NCBI GenBank assembly: GCA_938075415.1
Contig: CALJHC010000003.1
Coordinates: 496,001 to 560,000, forward strand
Reading direction: 5' to 3'
From: an uncultured Rubripirellula sp.
GTDB lineage: Bacteria > Planctomycetota > Planctomycetia > Pirellulales > Pirellulaceae
Length of the DNA: 64,000 nt
Shown here piece by piece: positions 19,310 to 29,638 of this stretch. Within the stretch, counting starts at the first letter, position 1. Every line of letters starts with the position of its first letter. The translations under genes and the position numbers were made by a program. The notes under the pieces were generated by a model, which ran no database searches, had not been told where the DNA came from, and was given only the letters and a program-made list of their open reading frames with translations.

Positions 19310-20179
19310 GGGATCGCATATATCATTGAGTAAGTGGGAAAACCGTAAGCCGACAATGTAGCCGACGATGATCGCTTACCCAATCCTTAAGCTCTCGCAA
19401 ACCAGCGAAAACTGCGATCAAATCATCCTCATCGCCCAAAATTGCTCGTCCCCGCAACTGCCCATGTGTACCTGGCGAGTGAACCATGTTGCCAAAACCT
19501 GATTTCTAAACGCCTTACGCGACGATGATCTGCCATCAGTGGGGATGACGCAGCCGTTGCTCCATGTCTGCATGGGAAAGATGCTGAAGGCAACCGAAAC
19601 ATGTCGCAAGCAAAGGCGCCAGTCAGCAAAAAACAGCAACTTGCACACCCTTGACGGAATGTCTGGTGCTCGCGAAGACGAATCCACCAAGAAAATAAGC
19701 ACCGAAGCCGTCTCGATTTCCCACCCGCAATCAAACCATTGATTTGCATCCTGATGCGACTTGTTATTGAGTCACAAGAACAGCCCCAAAGACAGGAATT
19801 CGCACGAGCCGACAGTAACGCAAGAGCTTGGATTTCGCTAGAATTCAGTCTTGTCAAAACCACCAGCATGGTGATTTTTTGTGGCTCCAGAACCCTTCAA
19901 CAACATCATCTTGGTGCTGTTGTTTCGAAAAAATTAGAACCGCGGTCAAGAGTGAGAAGTGATTATCAGCATCACCACTTGGTCGCCAGAATTTCGATTT
20001 CGGTGACGCGTAAGTCTTTTAGCACAAAAGCAGCGTAAATCGCTCTGCCTCCCGATTTCATGTCGTTACACTAGAGGGCCACGAAAAAGACAACCCTTGG
20101 TGAAACAAACCATTCGGATTTCACCTCCGCAATCGTTATCCCATTACAACCAATCCTGAACCAAAACAAAAAGTGATTC
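19310..20179. other. 870-bp gap between divergent leuB and the ThuA-dehydrogenase gene
   Basis: The longest gene-free stretch here. It holds the promoter regions of leuB and of the gene at 20180, but I cannot point to convincing hexamers. Frames at 19429-19869 (minus, 146 codons) and 19739-20038 (plus, 99 codons) are rich in Cys, Arg and Ser, lack family resemblance, and are probably chance. No repeat or RNA gene was recognised. Confidence 0.4.
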
Positions 20180-23100
20180 ATGATGCTCCGGTTTCTACTT
20201 TCTCTAGTAATCCTCAGCGTCGTTTCTGTCAGCGCAAATTTCGCTGCTGAAACACAAAACATTTTGCTGATCGCTGGCGCTCCATCACACGGGTATGGGT
20301 CACACGAACACTACGCGGGTCTCAAGATCCTCGAAGAATCCCTCAACAGCAATCAAAAAGGATTAGAAATCACGGTTGTCAGAGGCTGGCCGGATAATGA
20401 TGAGCTAATCGAAGCAGCAGATTCGATTGTTATTTATTGCGATGGCGGTGGGCGTCACCTCGCAATTCCACACCTCGACCGCCTCAAACAAAAACTTGCC
20501 GATGGCTGCGGCCTGGTCTGCATCCACTATGCAGTCGAAATGACCCCCGGTGAGACTGGTGATGCATGGGTTGAGATGCTCGGTGGACACTTCGAAGTCA
20601 ACTGGAGCGTTAACCCGCATTGGGTTGCCGACTTCAAGTCGCTTCCTGAACACCCAATCACTCGTGGAGTCAAACCATTCAAAGCGAATGACGAATGGTA
20701 CTTCCATATGCGATTCAACGCCTCTAAAAAGGTAACCCCTATTCTTTACTCGGTTGCTCCAACTGAAACCATGCGGCGACCGGATGGCGCACACAGCGGA
20801 AATCCTGATGTCAGGAAAAGTGTCGCGAACGGTGATCCGCAGACCGTCGCTTGGGCATTTGAACGACCTGATGGAGGTCGTTCATTTGGCTTTACCGGTG
20901 GCCACTTTCACTGGAACTGGGGACATGATGACATTCGGCAGTTGGTGACCAATGCAATCCTCTGGACTAGCAATTCAGAAATCCCGAACGACGGTTCCAA
21001 AATGTCAGAGCAGATTGGAATTGATTCTCTTCTAGAAAACCAAGACTACGATCCGCCAAAGAACTTCAATCGCGAGAAAGTTGAATCCGATTTTGAACTG
21101 AAGTCGCCGCGAGTTCAGTTAATCCCCAAGCCAGCAGCGGCTTCAAATCCATCGAGCTCAAAAAAAAACAACGCAAGTAACAGCCTCAAACTTTATGAGT
21201 CGCCAACCGTCACCAAGCAAATCGGCAAAGTTTCAATTGACGCCGCCATCGAAGGCATCAAAGATCTTTACCTTGTAATCGGAGACTCTGGAAACGGCTT
21301 CAGCTGCGATTGGGCTAACTGGGTAAATCCAACACTGCACGGCAAGGATCAAACTCAGTCGCTTGTTGATATGGATTGGGTTTCCGCATCGAGTCAATTC
21401 GGTGAAGTCAGAAAAAACTTGAACTGCGTTGGCAACCCGAGCTCTTTTCAGGGTGTGGAGATAACGAAGCCAAGCATCGGCGCACACGCTGTCAGTTTGA
21501 TTCATTTTCGAATCCCAAAAGGTTTTGATCGATTCACCGCAGAGGGTGTACTCGATACAGGTGGGACCTCTCAAAACGGCGGCAGTCACACGAGCGTGAA
21601 ATTTGCAGTCTACGCAAATGCACCGCCATCGATTCAGGAGAGCGAATCGAGCCAAGGTGACCAAGGCCAGCGTTCTGCATCCGAAGCATTGGCGGGGCTA
21701 GAAATCGGGGACGGATTGGAGGTCACTCTCTCGGCGAGTGAACCTGTTCTTCGCAGCCTCACCAATCTGGATGTGGATGAAAAAGGAAGAGTATGGGTTT
21801 GTGACGTGATGAATTATCGACACAACAATAACTCACGTCCGCAGGGTGATCGCATCCTCATTCTGGAAGACACCGACGAGGATGGCGTGATGGATGTTGC
21901 AAAAACCTACTATCAAGGCCGAGACATTGACTCAGCAATGGGAATTTGTGTTCTTGGTAATCAGGTGATTGTTTCAGCAACACCAACGATTTGGCGGTTC
22001 ACCGACCTTGATGGAGATGACATCCCGGATCGTAAAGAAGCACTATTCACAGAAACGGGGCAACCTCAACATGATCATTCCGCTCACTCTTTTCTGTTTG
22101 GTCCAGATGGACGACTCTACTGGAACTTTGGCAACACGGGTCGACAAGTCAAAGACGCTAATGGCCAAACGGTGATTGACGTCCACGGCCGACCCGTTGT
22201 GGATAATGGAAAACCGTTCTACGGAGGGATGCCATTTCGTTGCGAATTGGATGGCTCAAACTTTGAGGTCCTCGCGCACAACTTCCGAAATAATTATGAA
22301 ACGACAGTCGATTCATATGGGTCTTTATGGCAAAGCGATAATGATGATGATGGGAACCGCGGAACTCGCATCAACTTTGTGATGGAGCAGGGAAATTATG
22401 GATACCGTGATGAACTAACCGGAGCGGGCTGGAGGGATTCTCGCATTACCATGGAAGAGGAAATTCCATTGCGGCATTGGCACCTGAATGACCCCGGCGT
22501 CGTTCCCAATGTGTTGCAAACAGGGGCCGGTTCGCCGTCTGGTATTTGCGTCTACGAAGGAAGACTTCTGCCTAAACGATTCTGGGATCAGGTAATTCAC
22601 TGCGACCCGGGTCCAAATGTTGTCCGTGCTTACCCCGTCCAAAAAGCTGGGGCAGGGTACTCCGCGCACATTGACCCGTTAATAACAGGATCCATCGATA
22701 AATGGTTCCGACCTGCCGATGTATGCGTCGCGCCTGATGGATCGTTATTCGTGTCAGATTGGTATGACCCAGGCGTTGGCGGCCATCGTCAAGGTGATAC
22801 GGATCGAGGTCGACTCTTCCGAGTCGCTCCGCCGAAGTCAAAATACTCAATCCCAAAGTATGACTTCAAGACCGCTGCAGGTGCGGCTCAGGCCCTACAA
22901 AGCCCAAACCAATCGGCTCGTTATCTAGCGTGGAAAAGCTTGAAAGAGATGGGTTCGAAAGCAGAACCAGCTTTACTTGAACTTTTTCGTTCGGAAAACC
23001 CCAGACATCGTGCGCGTGCCTTGTGGTTGCTAGGACGAATCGATGGACGTGGCACACATTATGTTGAAACTGGGTTACGCGACACTGATGAAAACATACG

Positions 23101-23554
23101 TTGCGTCTCAATCCGACTCGCCAAACAGCTTGGCTTTCAACCGTCACAGTCATGCAGTGTGGCAGTGAACGATCCCTCACCCATGGTTCGACGAGAATTG
23201 GCTTTGGCGTTGCGTTTTGACAAGTCGCCAGAAATGCCGGGCATTTGGGCGAAACTTGCATCCAAGCACGATGGCAAGGACCGTTGGTACCTCGAGGCAA
23301 TTGGGATTGGTAGCGATCTACGTCCTGATGAATGTTATCAGGCGTGGCTCGATCACTCCAACAAGCAATGGGATACGCCAACGGGTCACGATATTGCTTG
23401 GCGGGTTCGGGCCGCGAAAGCAGCCGATGCAATTGTCAAGATCATCAGCAAACCTGAATTGACGCTCGAAGAAACCAATCGATATTTCCGAAGTCTTGAA
23501 TACCACAAAGCAGAGGTTCGCGTGCAGGCAATGAAGCAATTGCTGACGCTTTAG
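20180..23554 (+). CDS. Secreted ThuA domain plus PVC-type membrane-bound dehydrogenase propeller and HEAT repeats
   Basis: Exported protein of 1124 residues. A signal peptide (MMLRFLLSLVILSVVSVSAN) is followed by a ThuA-like domain at about residues 28-275 (LLIAGAPSHGYGSHEHYAGL; LVCIHYAVE; GFTGGHFHWNW), then an NPCBM-like carbohydrate-binding region about 350-480, a PVC-type dehydrogenase beta-propeller about 495-885 (LDVDEKGRVWVCDVMNYRHN; FVSDWYDPGVGGH), and HEAT-like helices to the end. Such proteins are thought to act on sugars in the periplasm or at the surface; the substrate is unknown. The haem-binding domain that usually ends this architecture is missing and is encoded separately 95 bp downstream. 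Confidence 0.88.
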   Translation: MMLRFLLSLVILSVVSVSANFAAETQNILLIAGAPSHGYGSHEHYAGLKILEESLNSNQKGLEITVVRGWPDNDELIEAADSIVIYCDGGGRHLAIPHLDRLKQKLADGCGLVCIHYAVEMTPGETGDAWVEMLGGHFEVNWSVNPHWVADFKSLPEHPITRGVKPFKANDEWYFHMRFNASKKVTPILYSVAPTETMRRPDGAHSGNPDVRKSVANGDPQTVAWAFERPDGGRSFGFTGGHFHWNWGHDDIRQLVTNAILWTSNSEIPNDGSKMSEQIGIDSLLENQDYDPPKNFNREKVESDFELKSPRVQLIPKPAAASNPSSSKKNNASNSLKLYESPTVTKQIGKVSIDAAIEGIKDLYLVIGDSGNGFSCDWANWVNPTLHGKDQTQSLVDMDWVSASSQFGEVRKNLNCVGNPSSFQGVEITKPSIGAHAVSLIHFRIPKGFDRFTAEGVLDTGGTSQNGGSHTSVKFAVYANAPPSIQESESSQGDQGQRSASEALAGLEIGDGLEVTLSASEPVLRSLTNLDVDEKGRVWVCDVMNYRHNNNSRPQGDRILILEDTDEDGVMDVAKTYYQGRDIDSAMGICVLGNQVIVSATPTIWRFTDLDGDDIPDRKEALFTETGQPQHDHSAHSFLFGPDGRLYWNFGNTGRQVKDANGQTVIDVHGRPVVDNGKPFYGGMPFRCELDGSNFEVLAHNFRNNYETTVDSYGSLWQSDNDDDGNRGTRINFVMEQGNYGYRDELTGAGWRDSRITMEEEIPLRHWHLNDPGVVPNVLQTGAGSPSGICVYEGRLLPKRFWDQVIHCDPGPNVVRAYPVQKAGAGYSAHIDPLITGSIDKWFRPADVCVAPDGSLFVSDWYDPGVGGHRQGDTDRGRLFRVAPPKSKYSIPKYDFKTAAGAAQALQSPNQSARYLAWKSLKEMGSKAEPALLELFRSENPRHRARALWLLGRIDGRGTHYVETGLRDTDENIRCVSIRLAKQLGFQPSQSCSVAVNDPSPMVRRELALALRFDKSPEMPGIWAKLASKHDGKDRWYLEAIGIGSDLRPDECYQAWLDHSNKQWDTPTGHDIAWRVRAAKAADAIVKIISKPELTLEETNRYFRSLEYHKAEVRVQAMKQLLTL

Positions 23555-23649
23555 ATTGCTGCGAATCTGACAAAACGCTCGAACACGGAATTCATTTCCT
23601 TACCTACTTCAATACACGATGCCACCACGTGGCTTTGGTACTCAACGCG

Positions 23650-24771
23650 ATGAAAGCGACCGCATACATAACGACTGTTTTCTTGCTTCTTAGCCTTCAA
23701 GCGGTCTTCGCAGATGATTCGCTTCGAGAGAGAAATGATGCAATCATTGTTCGCGCGATTCAAAGGATGCCGAACTATGACTATTCGAAACAGACACATG
23801 TCCTTCAAGCGATCTCTCGGCATCTTGACCGCATCTCAGGCACCGATGAATACCTGTCTTTGGCGAAACAGTTTCGACCAGACGGGATGGAGGATCAATT
23901 GGAACTTCTCCTCTTTGGCAAGCACTCAGATTCGGTGAAAGTGGATTCAACCAGACTGATGCTCTCCACTTCGACGGGAAAAGACCGAATCCATCAACTC
24001 ACCCGCGCAGAAAATGCAGAGAAAGCCTCGCAGATCACTTCAGTCTTGGGCATTCTAGGAAGCGATACCGCTCGTGCAATGCTGACTGAAATCGTCTTGG
24101 AATCAGACCTGGCATTCGATGTTCGCAAAACAGCTATCGCTGGACTTGCGAAAAATGGAACCGGTCAGAACTCGATCCTCCAGATGGAAACGGACTCCAC
24201 ACTTCCAGCCGACATGCGTCTATTCGCTGGTGGACTGCTGGCACGTTCCAACAACGAAAAAGTACGGGAACGCTCCAGCAAGTTATTACCCCAGCCACAG
24301 CAAAAAAATGCCGCGCCGCTGGCGCCGGTTGACCAGTTGGCTTCCATGCGAGGAAATGCGGAGAGTGGAAAAAAACTATTCATTGGTGTCGCTACGTGTG
24401 CGAATTGCCACATCGTCAACCAACAAGGCAAAGATGTTGGTCCCGACCTTTCGGAAATCGGAACCAAACTATCCAAAGAGGCGATGTACACCGCAATCTT
24501 GGACCCCAGTGCTGGCATCAGCCATAACTATGAAAACTACACCGTGCTTACCGTGGATGGCCAGCTGATGAATGGTCTCAAGATCTCTGAAACCGAAACG
24601 GAATTTGTGCTTCGAACCGTTGAGGCGATTGATAAACGAATCTCTAAGGATGACATCGAGGAGATCAAAAAGAGCGAGAAATCAATCATGCCAGAGAACT
24701 TGCACCACACCTTTGATCAGCAAGGACTCGTCGACATCGTTGAGTACATGGTCTCACTGACCAAAAAATAA
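23650..24771 (+). CDS. Secreted HEAT-repeat protein with planctomycete haem-binding domain
   Basis: Exported c-type haem protein of 373 residues from ATG 23650; the frame is open from GTG 23629, but ATG 23650 gives the clean signal peptide MKATAYITTVFLLLSLQAVF. Helical HEAT-like repeats fill the first 220 residues. The C-terminal domain is the planctomycete 'putative haem-binding' type: one CANCH site near residue 252, then DVGPDLSEIG, AILDPSAGISHNYENYTV and SIMPENLHHTFDQQGLVDIV. In many relatives this domain is fused to the dehydrogenase encoded just upstream; here it has its own signal peptide. The two products probably work together, with this one taking electrons. Confidence 0.87.
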   Translation: MKATAYITTVFLLLSLQAVFADDSLRERNDAIIVRAIQRMPNYDYSKQTHVLQAISRHLDRISGTDEYLSLAKQFRPDGMEDQLELLLFGKHSDSVKVDSTRLMLSTSTGKDRIHQLTRAENAEKASQITSVLGILGSDTARAMLTEIVLESDLAFDVRKTAIAGLAKNGTGQNSILQMETDSTLPADMRLFAGGLLARSNNEKVRERSSKLLPQPQQKNAAPLAPVDQLASMRGNAESGKKLFIGVATCANCHIVNQQGKDVGPDLSEIGTKLSKEAMYTAILDPSAGISHNYENYTVLTVDGQLMNGLKISETETEFVLRTVEAIDKRISKDDIEEIKKSEKSIMPENLHHTFDQQGLVDIVEYMVSLTKK

Positions 24772-24906
24772 AAACGTGCTTTCGTATTGGTCGAGGTTCT
24801 CAAATTGAGTTGAATCCAGACCAAACGCAACACGTTCCTACACTCACCTGGCCGAACAAAGCAATAGAGTCACTGGTCAGTGCTACGCGTCTCACCTGCC
24901 GACCTC

Positions 24907-26241
24907 CTAATCATCAATTCTGCCCATCAACTCATGCAGTGATGGCGATGCGAATTTGGTGGCCTGATCCACCAGTCCGATCAACTCAGCACTACGAATA
25001 GCTCCCCACTCACGCGAATCTTTCGACACCGGCACGTTGTCCCCTAAGACAAACCACTCATCAGCCGAAAGCTGAAATGGTGTCGGACGGTCGTCATTGG
25101 GTCGCCATCGATATTCAACCGATCGATCGATCTTGAGATCCTTCAACTCGACTGTTCCAGATAAAAGATGAATCCCAATCACCATGACGTCACTGATCGG
25201 AATTTCAGCACTCGCTTCACTCGATAATAAATCACCTTCGATACTGCGAATGGTAAATTTCGCAGGTCCTTGAAATGACTTCATCACATGTCGCGCTCCC
25301 TCAGTTGTCCAAAACACGAACTCGACATCACCTTTACCCAGAGACTCACCACTGAGACGTAATCGATTAACCAGATGAAGCTTACGGCTTAAACCAGTGT
25401 TGAAGACGCAATCATCCCAAACTGGTGATGGAATGCTTCCTCGCGTTTGCGATCGATGTTGATAGACCAACCAATGATTCGTTTCCTCGGAACACTCCCA
25501 ACTTCTTAACTCGGAACGAATCCAATCATCTGCCAGCACATCTTCTGACGCATCACTGATTCTCACTGAATTTTTCCAGCGGGAAACAAGGCGGGCCGAA
25601 TCAAGGTCGACCAGAAGCCAAGGAAGCGGAAACTGATTTGCTTGACTCAGTATCATGTCTTCAACACGCTGTCCGGAAATCTTCAGATGCAGTCCCTCTG
25701 AATCAACCCAATCATTCGGCAATCCAACAAGTCGCTTAATGTGTACGGCATCATCTTTTTTTATGGCGACCAAATCGCCACGACGCAGAATGTCCTTCAA
25801 ATCCACTCCCGACGTAAAGTGGTTCACCCTGACCAACTGACCGCTGCTCTCTTCAGACCTTACAAGATTATTTTCGAAGATTCCGCAATGACTGCATGTC
25901 AATTTCGGAGGACGAGTTCCATGTTGATCGAAATTAAAAAAAGGTGATGCAAGCCCGCATTGCTGACAGGAGAAAGATCGACAATCACCGTACAAAGTCG
26001 GTGCCATCGAACCACCTTGAACACGGTACCACTGACCACTTTGCGAATCTGTTGACCGCTTGCCGAGGGTTCCGAAAATACCACGCATTGTTTCTGACGA
26101 TCGTGGCAAATTCTTTCCGTTGTAATTCAGGTAGAGACCCGACCCTAACACCACACTTAGGAATAGTGCCAAAAAGCACCAACGAAACAACCCATTCTGA
26201 AACAGGCGAGTAGGAGTCGTCAGAATCATTGATGTAATCAT
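24907..26241 (-). CDS. lepB: Signal peptidase I with zinc-ribbon insertion
   Basis: Membrane serine protease that removes signal peptides from exported proteins. About 444 residues, longer than the usual 250-330. One N-terminal membrane helix (GLFRWCFLALFLSVVLGSGL) precedes the catalytic serine motif GGSMAPTL; the lysine is in VAIKKDDAVHIKRLVGLPND; the C-terminal block FVLGDNVPVSKDSREWGAI is typical. Directly after the serine motif is a Cys4 insert with two knuckles, CQQCG and CSHCG, resembling a zinc ribbon. A second long insert lies before the C-terminal block. Start: ATG 26241; ATG 26229 and TTG 26271 are alternatives. The gene is alone, convergent with the haem protein gene. Confidence 0.88.
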   Translation of the reverse strand: MITSMILTTPTRLFQNGLFRWCFLALFLSVVLGSGLYLNYNGKNLPRSSETMRGIFGTLGKRSTDSQSGQWYRVQGGSMAPTLYGDCRSFSCQQCGLASPFFNFDQHGTRPPKLTCSHCGIFENNLVRSEESSGQLVRVNHFTSGVDLKDILRRGDLVAIKKDDAVHIKRLVGLPNDWVDSEGLHLKISGQRVEDMILSQANQFPLPWLLVDLDSARLVSRWKNSVRISDASEDVLADDWIRSELRSWECSEETNHWLVYQHRSQTRGSIPSPVWDDCVFNTGLSRKLHLVNRLRLSGESLGKGDVEFVFWTTEGARHVMKSFQGPAKFTIRSIEGDLLSSEASAEIPISDVMVIGIHLLSGTVELKDLKIDRSVEYRWRPNDDRPTPFQLSADEWFVLGDNVPVSKDSREWGAIRSAELIGLVDQATKFASPSLHELMGRIDD

Positions 26242-26887
26242 TGGTAGAACACAAATCAGAAGCGAGCACAATTTCTTAAGATTGCTTGCCCGGTTTGGTT
26301 GAAAGGAAAATGAACATCATCAATCATTTCCCTCGCGAAACGCTTGAAAGACTCTCGTTTTGGAACAAATCACACTGCTAAAATTCAACAGAAAACGCAG
26401 GTCTAATCTGAAACAACTGCTTGAATGAAGCCAACACACAAACGGAAGAACGAATTTTCACATGATTCATGACGGCCCTATCGAATTGGTGAAGTCATTT
26501 AATCTACTGCATCCAGAATCAATCAACGAATCACCTAACCAGCTTTCTTCTTGGATTAACGGCGTAAAAGGCATTTAGTTTAAGCGACGAAAAAACGTGA
26601 ACCGATATCACTTCGGCTGGATGCTGTTGATACACATCCCCCCAATGAAAAAAAATAGAATATTGAATGTACTGAGCGTGGACGTTGCGGCGAGCATTTA
26701 ATCATCATCGTTCGCTATTTTCGTGATCTAACAAGAAATTCGCTGAACGACTATACTGTCGCCGATAGCTGATTCAAGACGGTGAAACAGCCACCTCGAT
26801 CCATCACCAATGTTCATTGCGAAAATCCTGGAAAGCAACCAGCATTTTCTAACTCGTTTCACAATACTCTTTTAGGATAACCTGCTG
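26242..26887. other. 646-bp divergent gap between signal peptidase and fabH
   Basis: Holds both promoters. TATACT at 26752-26757 could be a -10 element for fabH, but no good -35 lies 17 bp before it. A 38-codon frame at 26462-26578 (MIHDGPIELVKSFNLLHPES and more) is a weak small-protein candidate. The rpmF-plsX genes that often precede fabH in bacteria are not here. Confidence 0.4.
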
Positions 26888-27895
26888 ATGCCGAAGGGAA
26901 GTCGCGGCCGCATGGGCCAAATCTCAGGGGTGAGAATTGCTGCGACTGGATCCTACGTTCCAGAAGAAATTGTCACCAATGAAGATCTGGCGGCTCTGGG
27001 CTGTGACAGTGAGTGGATCATTCGGCGAACTGGAATTCGCGAACGACGGCGAGCCAGTCACAATGAAGCCACCAGTGACCTGTGTTACGAGGCAGCCGTT
27101 AGATGCATGCGAGAAGCGAACATTGCTGCATCGGACTTGGACTTGATTGTGGTTGCCACCATTACCCCCGACAACCCTACACCCTCCACCGCTTGCCATC
27201 TTCAAAAACGATTAAATGCAATAGCCCCCTCCATGGACATCAATGCAGCTTGTGCTGGATTCATGTATGGACTGGTGACCGCAGCCCAATTTGTTGCTGC
27301 GGGCAATAGCAAGTGTGCCCTGGTAATTGGTGCTGACGTGATGAGCCGCACCATCAACCCGGAGGATAAAAAAACCTACCCGCTATTTGGAGACGCGGCA
27401 GGTGCCGTGATTCTGCAACCGGAGGCCGAAACCAAGGGCATCTCCTCCTATCAACTTGGCAGTGAGGGCTGCGGTGGCGAGATGCTATGCATTCCAGCCG
27501 GTGGCACTCGGGCTCCATTAACGCCTGAACGCTATGAAACGGGCCAACAATACCTATTGATGGACGGAAGAAATGTTTTCAAATGGGCAGTGCGCGTCGT
27601 TGACGAAAGCGCAAAGCAGGTTTTGGAGCATGCAAACGTTGCAGCCAACGAACTCGACATGGTCATTCTGCACCAAGCGAACCAACGCATCATTGATTCA
27701 GCAGTTTCAGATCTTGACGTCCCACGAGAGAAAGTTTTTGTCAACCTCGACCGCTACGGCAATACATCAGGGGCTAGCATACCGCTCGCACTAGACGAAG
27801 CTGTTAAAGAAAACAAAATTAAACGCGGAGATCGTGTTCTCATGTGCGGCTTTGGATCTGGACTTGCGTGGGGAACCGCTTTGGTAAACTGGTAA
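26888..27895 (+). CDS. fabH: 3-oxoacyl-ACP synthase III
   Basis: Starts fatty-acid chains by condensing acetyl-CoA with malonyl-ACP in the cytoplasm. 335 residues. The Cys-His-Asn triad is intact: Cys122 in NAACAGFMYG, His262 in ILHQANQR and Asn292 in RYGNTSGAS. Other family blocks are GSYVPEEIVTNEDL, WIIRRTGIRERR and LFGDAAGAVIL. I keep ATG 26888 (AGGA 10 bases upstream); ATG 26912 gives the commoner start MGQISGVRIAATG and is equally possible. The gene stands alone without other fab genes, so its regulation cannot be inferred from context. Confidence 0.96.
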   Translation: MPKGSRGRMGQISGVRIAATGSYVPEEIVTNEDLAALGCDSEWIIRRTGIRERRRASHNEATSDLCYEAAVRCMREANIAASDLDLIVVATITPDNPTPSTACHLQKRLNAIAPSMDINAACAGFMYGLVTAAQFVAAGNSKCALVIGADVMSRTINPEDKKTYPLFGDAAGAVILQPEAETKGISSYQLGSEGCGGEMLCIPAGGTRAPLTPERYETGQQYLLMDGRNVFKWAVRVVDESAKQVLEHANVAANELDMVILHQANQRIIDSAVSDLDVPREKVFVNLDRYGNTSGASIPLALDEAVKENKIKRGDRVLMCGFGSGLAWGTALVNW

Positions 27896-28129
27896 AACAG
27901 TGGCGTGCTTCCAAGCTTGCCGACACAACAAGCAGTGCTGCGGCTCTTGGCTGGCATCGACAAGTAACACTGAACCAGAACAGTGATGACAATTCCGACT
28001 GATCGCCAACTGGCTCCTATCTCCGCGTCACCAGCGTTCTGCGACGAACCAATGACAAGTCGACATCGGCGGCTATCAGCTTGCTTGGATCATTCTGTTT
28101 TCATGAATGCCAACACGCCGTGATGTTCA

Positions 28130-29563
28130 TCACAGTAGATGCTTTGCCTTGATCTCTAGGTACTGATTTACGAGCGATGCGGTTAACTGATCAGGAAATG
28201 CATCAATCACTAAGACACCGCGATGAGTCAGGTCCTTCAATACCTGATCTCGCCAAAGAAGAATGTCGGCAGCTGCTGCGGCACGATACATCTCAAAATC
28301 ACCTTCTTCTGAATTTTCAGCCGCATCAAACATGACGCGATCTCTCAACAGCACTCCCACCGGCAAGTGAGGACCCTGCAAGTTGGAAAGGTAGTCGACA
28401 ACGGATGCCGCATTAACCTCATCGATCACATTTGTCTCAAGCACGACCATTGAACGTCGCTTGCAATGATTCGAAAGATACAGAAATGCCTGATCATATC
28501 GAGACTCCACCAAGCGTGGAAATTGATCAAATCCAGCGTGAATAAGTCGATTCATCTGACTCTTACCACTCCTCGGTGGGATGTAGCTATGAATCTCATC
28601 GGAAAAACACAACATTCCAACCGAATCACCCTGAGAAAGCGCCACATGAGACATCATCAGCGTGGCATTCAATGCGTGATCAAGCAGTGAGAACCCATCC
28701 TTCTGATTCACCATCATTCGCCCGCAATCAAGCAAGAAGATGACTCTTTGACTCTGTTCACTCTGAAATTGCTTGACGGTTAACTTCCCACGTCTCGCCG
28801 TACTTCGCCAATCGATATGTCGGTAGTTATCATCCCGAGCGTAATCCCTCAATCGCTCAAACTCACTGTCTTGACCGATTCTCCGCTTCTTCTGCACACC
28901 AATCAAACTGAGGCGATCGCTCTTGGCAAGAATTGCATAATCAGAAAGCTGCTTTAGATTGGGGTAAACATTCAATGAGTCAATCAATTCAAAGGTCAGG
29001 TAGCGATTCCAGAGGCGCAAAGGGCTACTTAACCGAAGATCAACACGCTCCATCGAGAACGCACCACGTCGCAACGGTGTTAGCTCTCGCTCCAAAGTCA
29101 AACGATCCATCGGCTCCATGCGTAAACGATGCCGAGAAGGTGATGCCTCAAAAAAGCTCGGAAGATCATCTTGAATGACGCCATGCAGGATTCCATTTGT
29201 TCGATTTTCAACCTGCAATTGGCTGTCGACTGAAACTCCTTGAGAACATGTTTTTGGCAAGGTGCGTCTAATAGAGATCCCCTCGCGAGTCAGCCAATAG
29301 CACCAGATAAAATCAACGGCCGCTCCCAACACCAGCAGCAGATCGATGGCAACTGTCAGCACCAAAAATGTCGGTGCCAGAATTGCGGCGATACTGCCCA
29401 GAACCGACATCAAAATCAACAGAGCCCACCACCAAGATGGATAGACGCGTAAACGCCACGCAGAAAAAATGAGGGGCGTGGCGATCACTGCGGCCAATAG
29501 CCATGGCAATTGCACCAACCACTGCGCATTTCCTAAGCCGATGCGATTGATGATCTCTTCCAT
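28130..29563 (-). CDS. DUF58 domain membrane protein
   Basis: Product of 477 residues of unknown biochemical role. Two or three hydrophobic helices lie in the first 85 residues (WWALLILMSVLGSIAAILAP and neighbours). A beta-rich middle is followed by the DUF58 core: RDYARDDNYRHIDWRSTARR and GKLTVKQFQSEQSQRVIFLL then DCGRMM, leading into a von Willebrand A-like segment. DUF58 proteins usually sit beside a MoxR-type ATPase gene and a transglutaminase-like gene; neither is present here. The next gene upstream on the same strand is an aldehyde dehydrogenase, 75 bp away, with no evident functional link. Confidence 0.88.
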   Translation of the reverse strand: MEEIINRIGLGNAQWLVQLPWLLAAVIATPLIFSAWRLRVYPSWWWALLILMSVLGSIAAILAPTFLVLTVAIDLLLVLGAAVDFIWCYWLTREGISIRRTLPKTCSQGVSVDSQLQVENRTNGILHGVIQDDLPSFFEASPSRHRLRMEPMDRLTLERELTPLRRGAFSMERVDLRLSSPLRLWNRYLTFELIDSLNVYPNLKQLSDYAILAKSDRLSLIGVQKKRRIGQDSEFERLRDYARDDNYRHIDWRSTARRGKLTVKQFQSEQSQRVIFLLDCGRMMVNQKDGFSLLDHALNATLMMSHVALSQGDSVGMLCFSDEIHSYIPPRSGKSQMNRLIHAGFDQFPRLVESRYDQAFLYLSNHCKRRSMVVLETNVIDEVNAASVVDYLSNLQGPHLPVGVLLRDRVMFDAAENSEEGDFEMYRAAAAADILLWRDQVLKDLTHRGVLVIDAFPDQLTASLVNQYLEIKAKHLL

Positions 29564-29638
29564 AAATTCGCACGGTTGTTGAAAATAAACAAAGACTGAG
29601 CAAGGTGAAGCAGCGAACGAAAATACTACTGACTGAAG

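Noticed and set aside
19429..19869. 146-codon minus-strand frame in the leuB upstream gap
   Set aside because: Cys, Arg and Trp-rich composition typical of chance frames, no start signal, overlapped by another chance frame.
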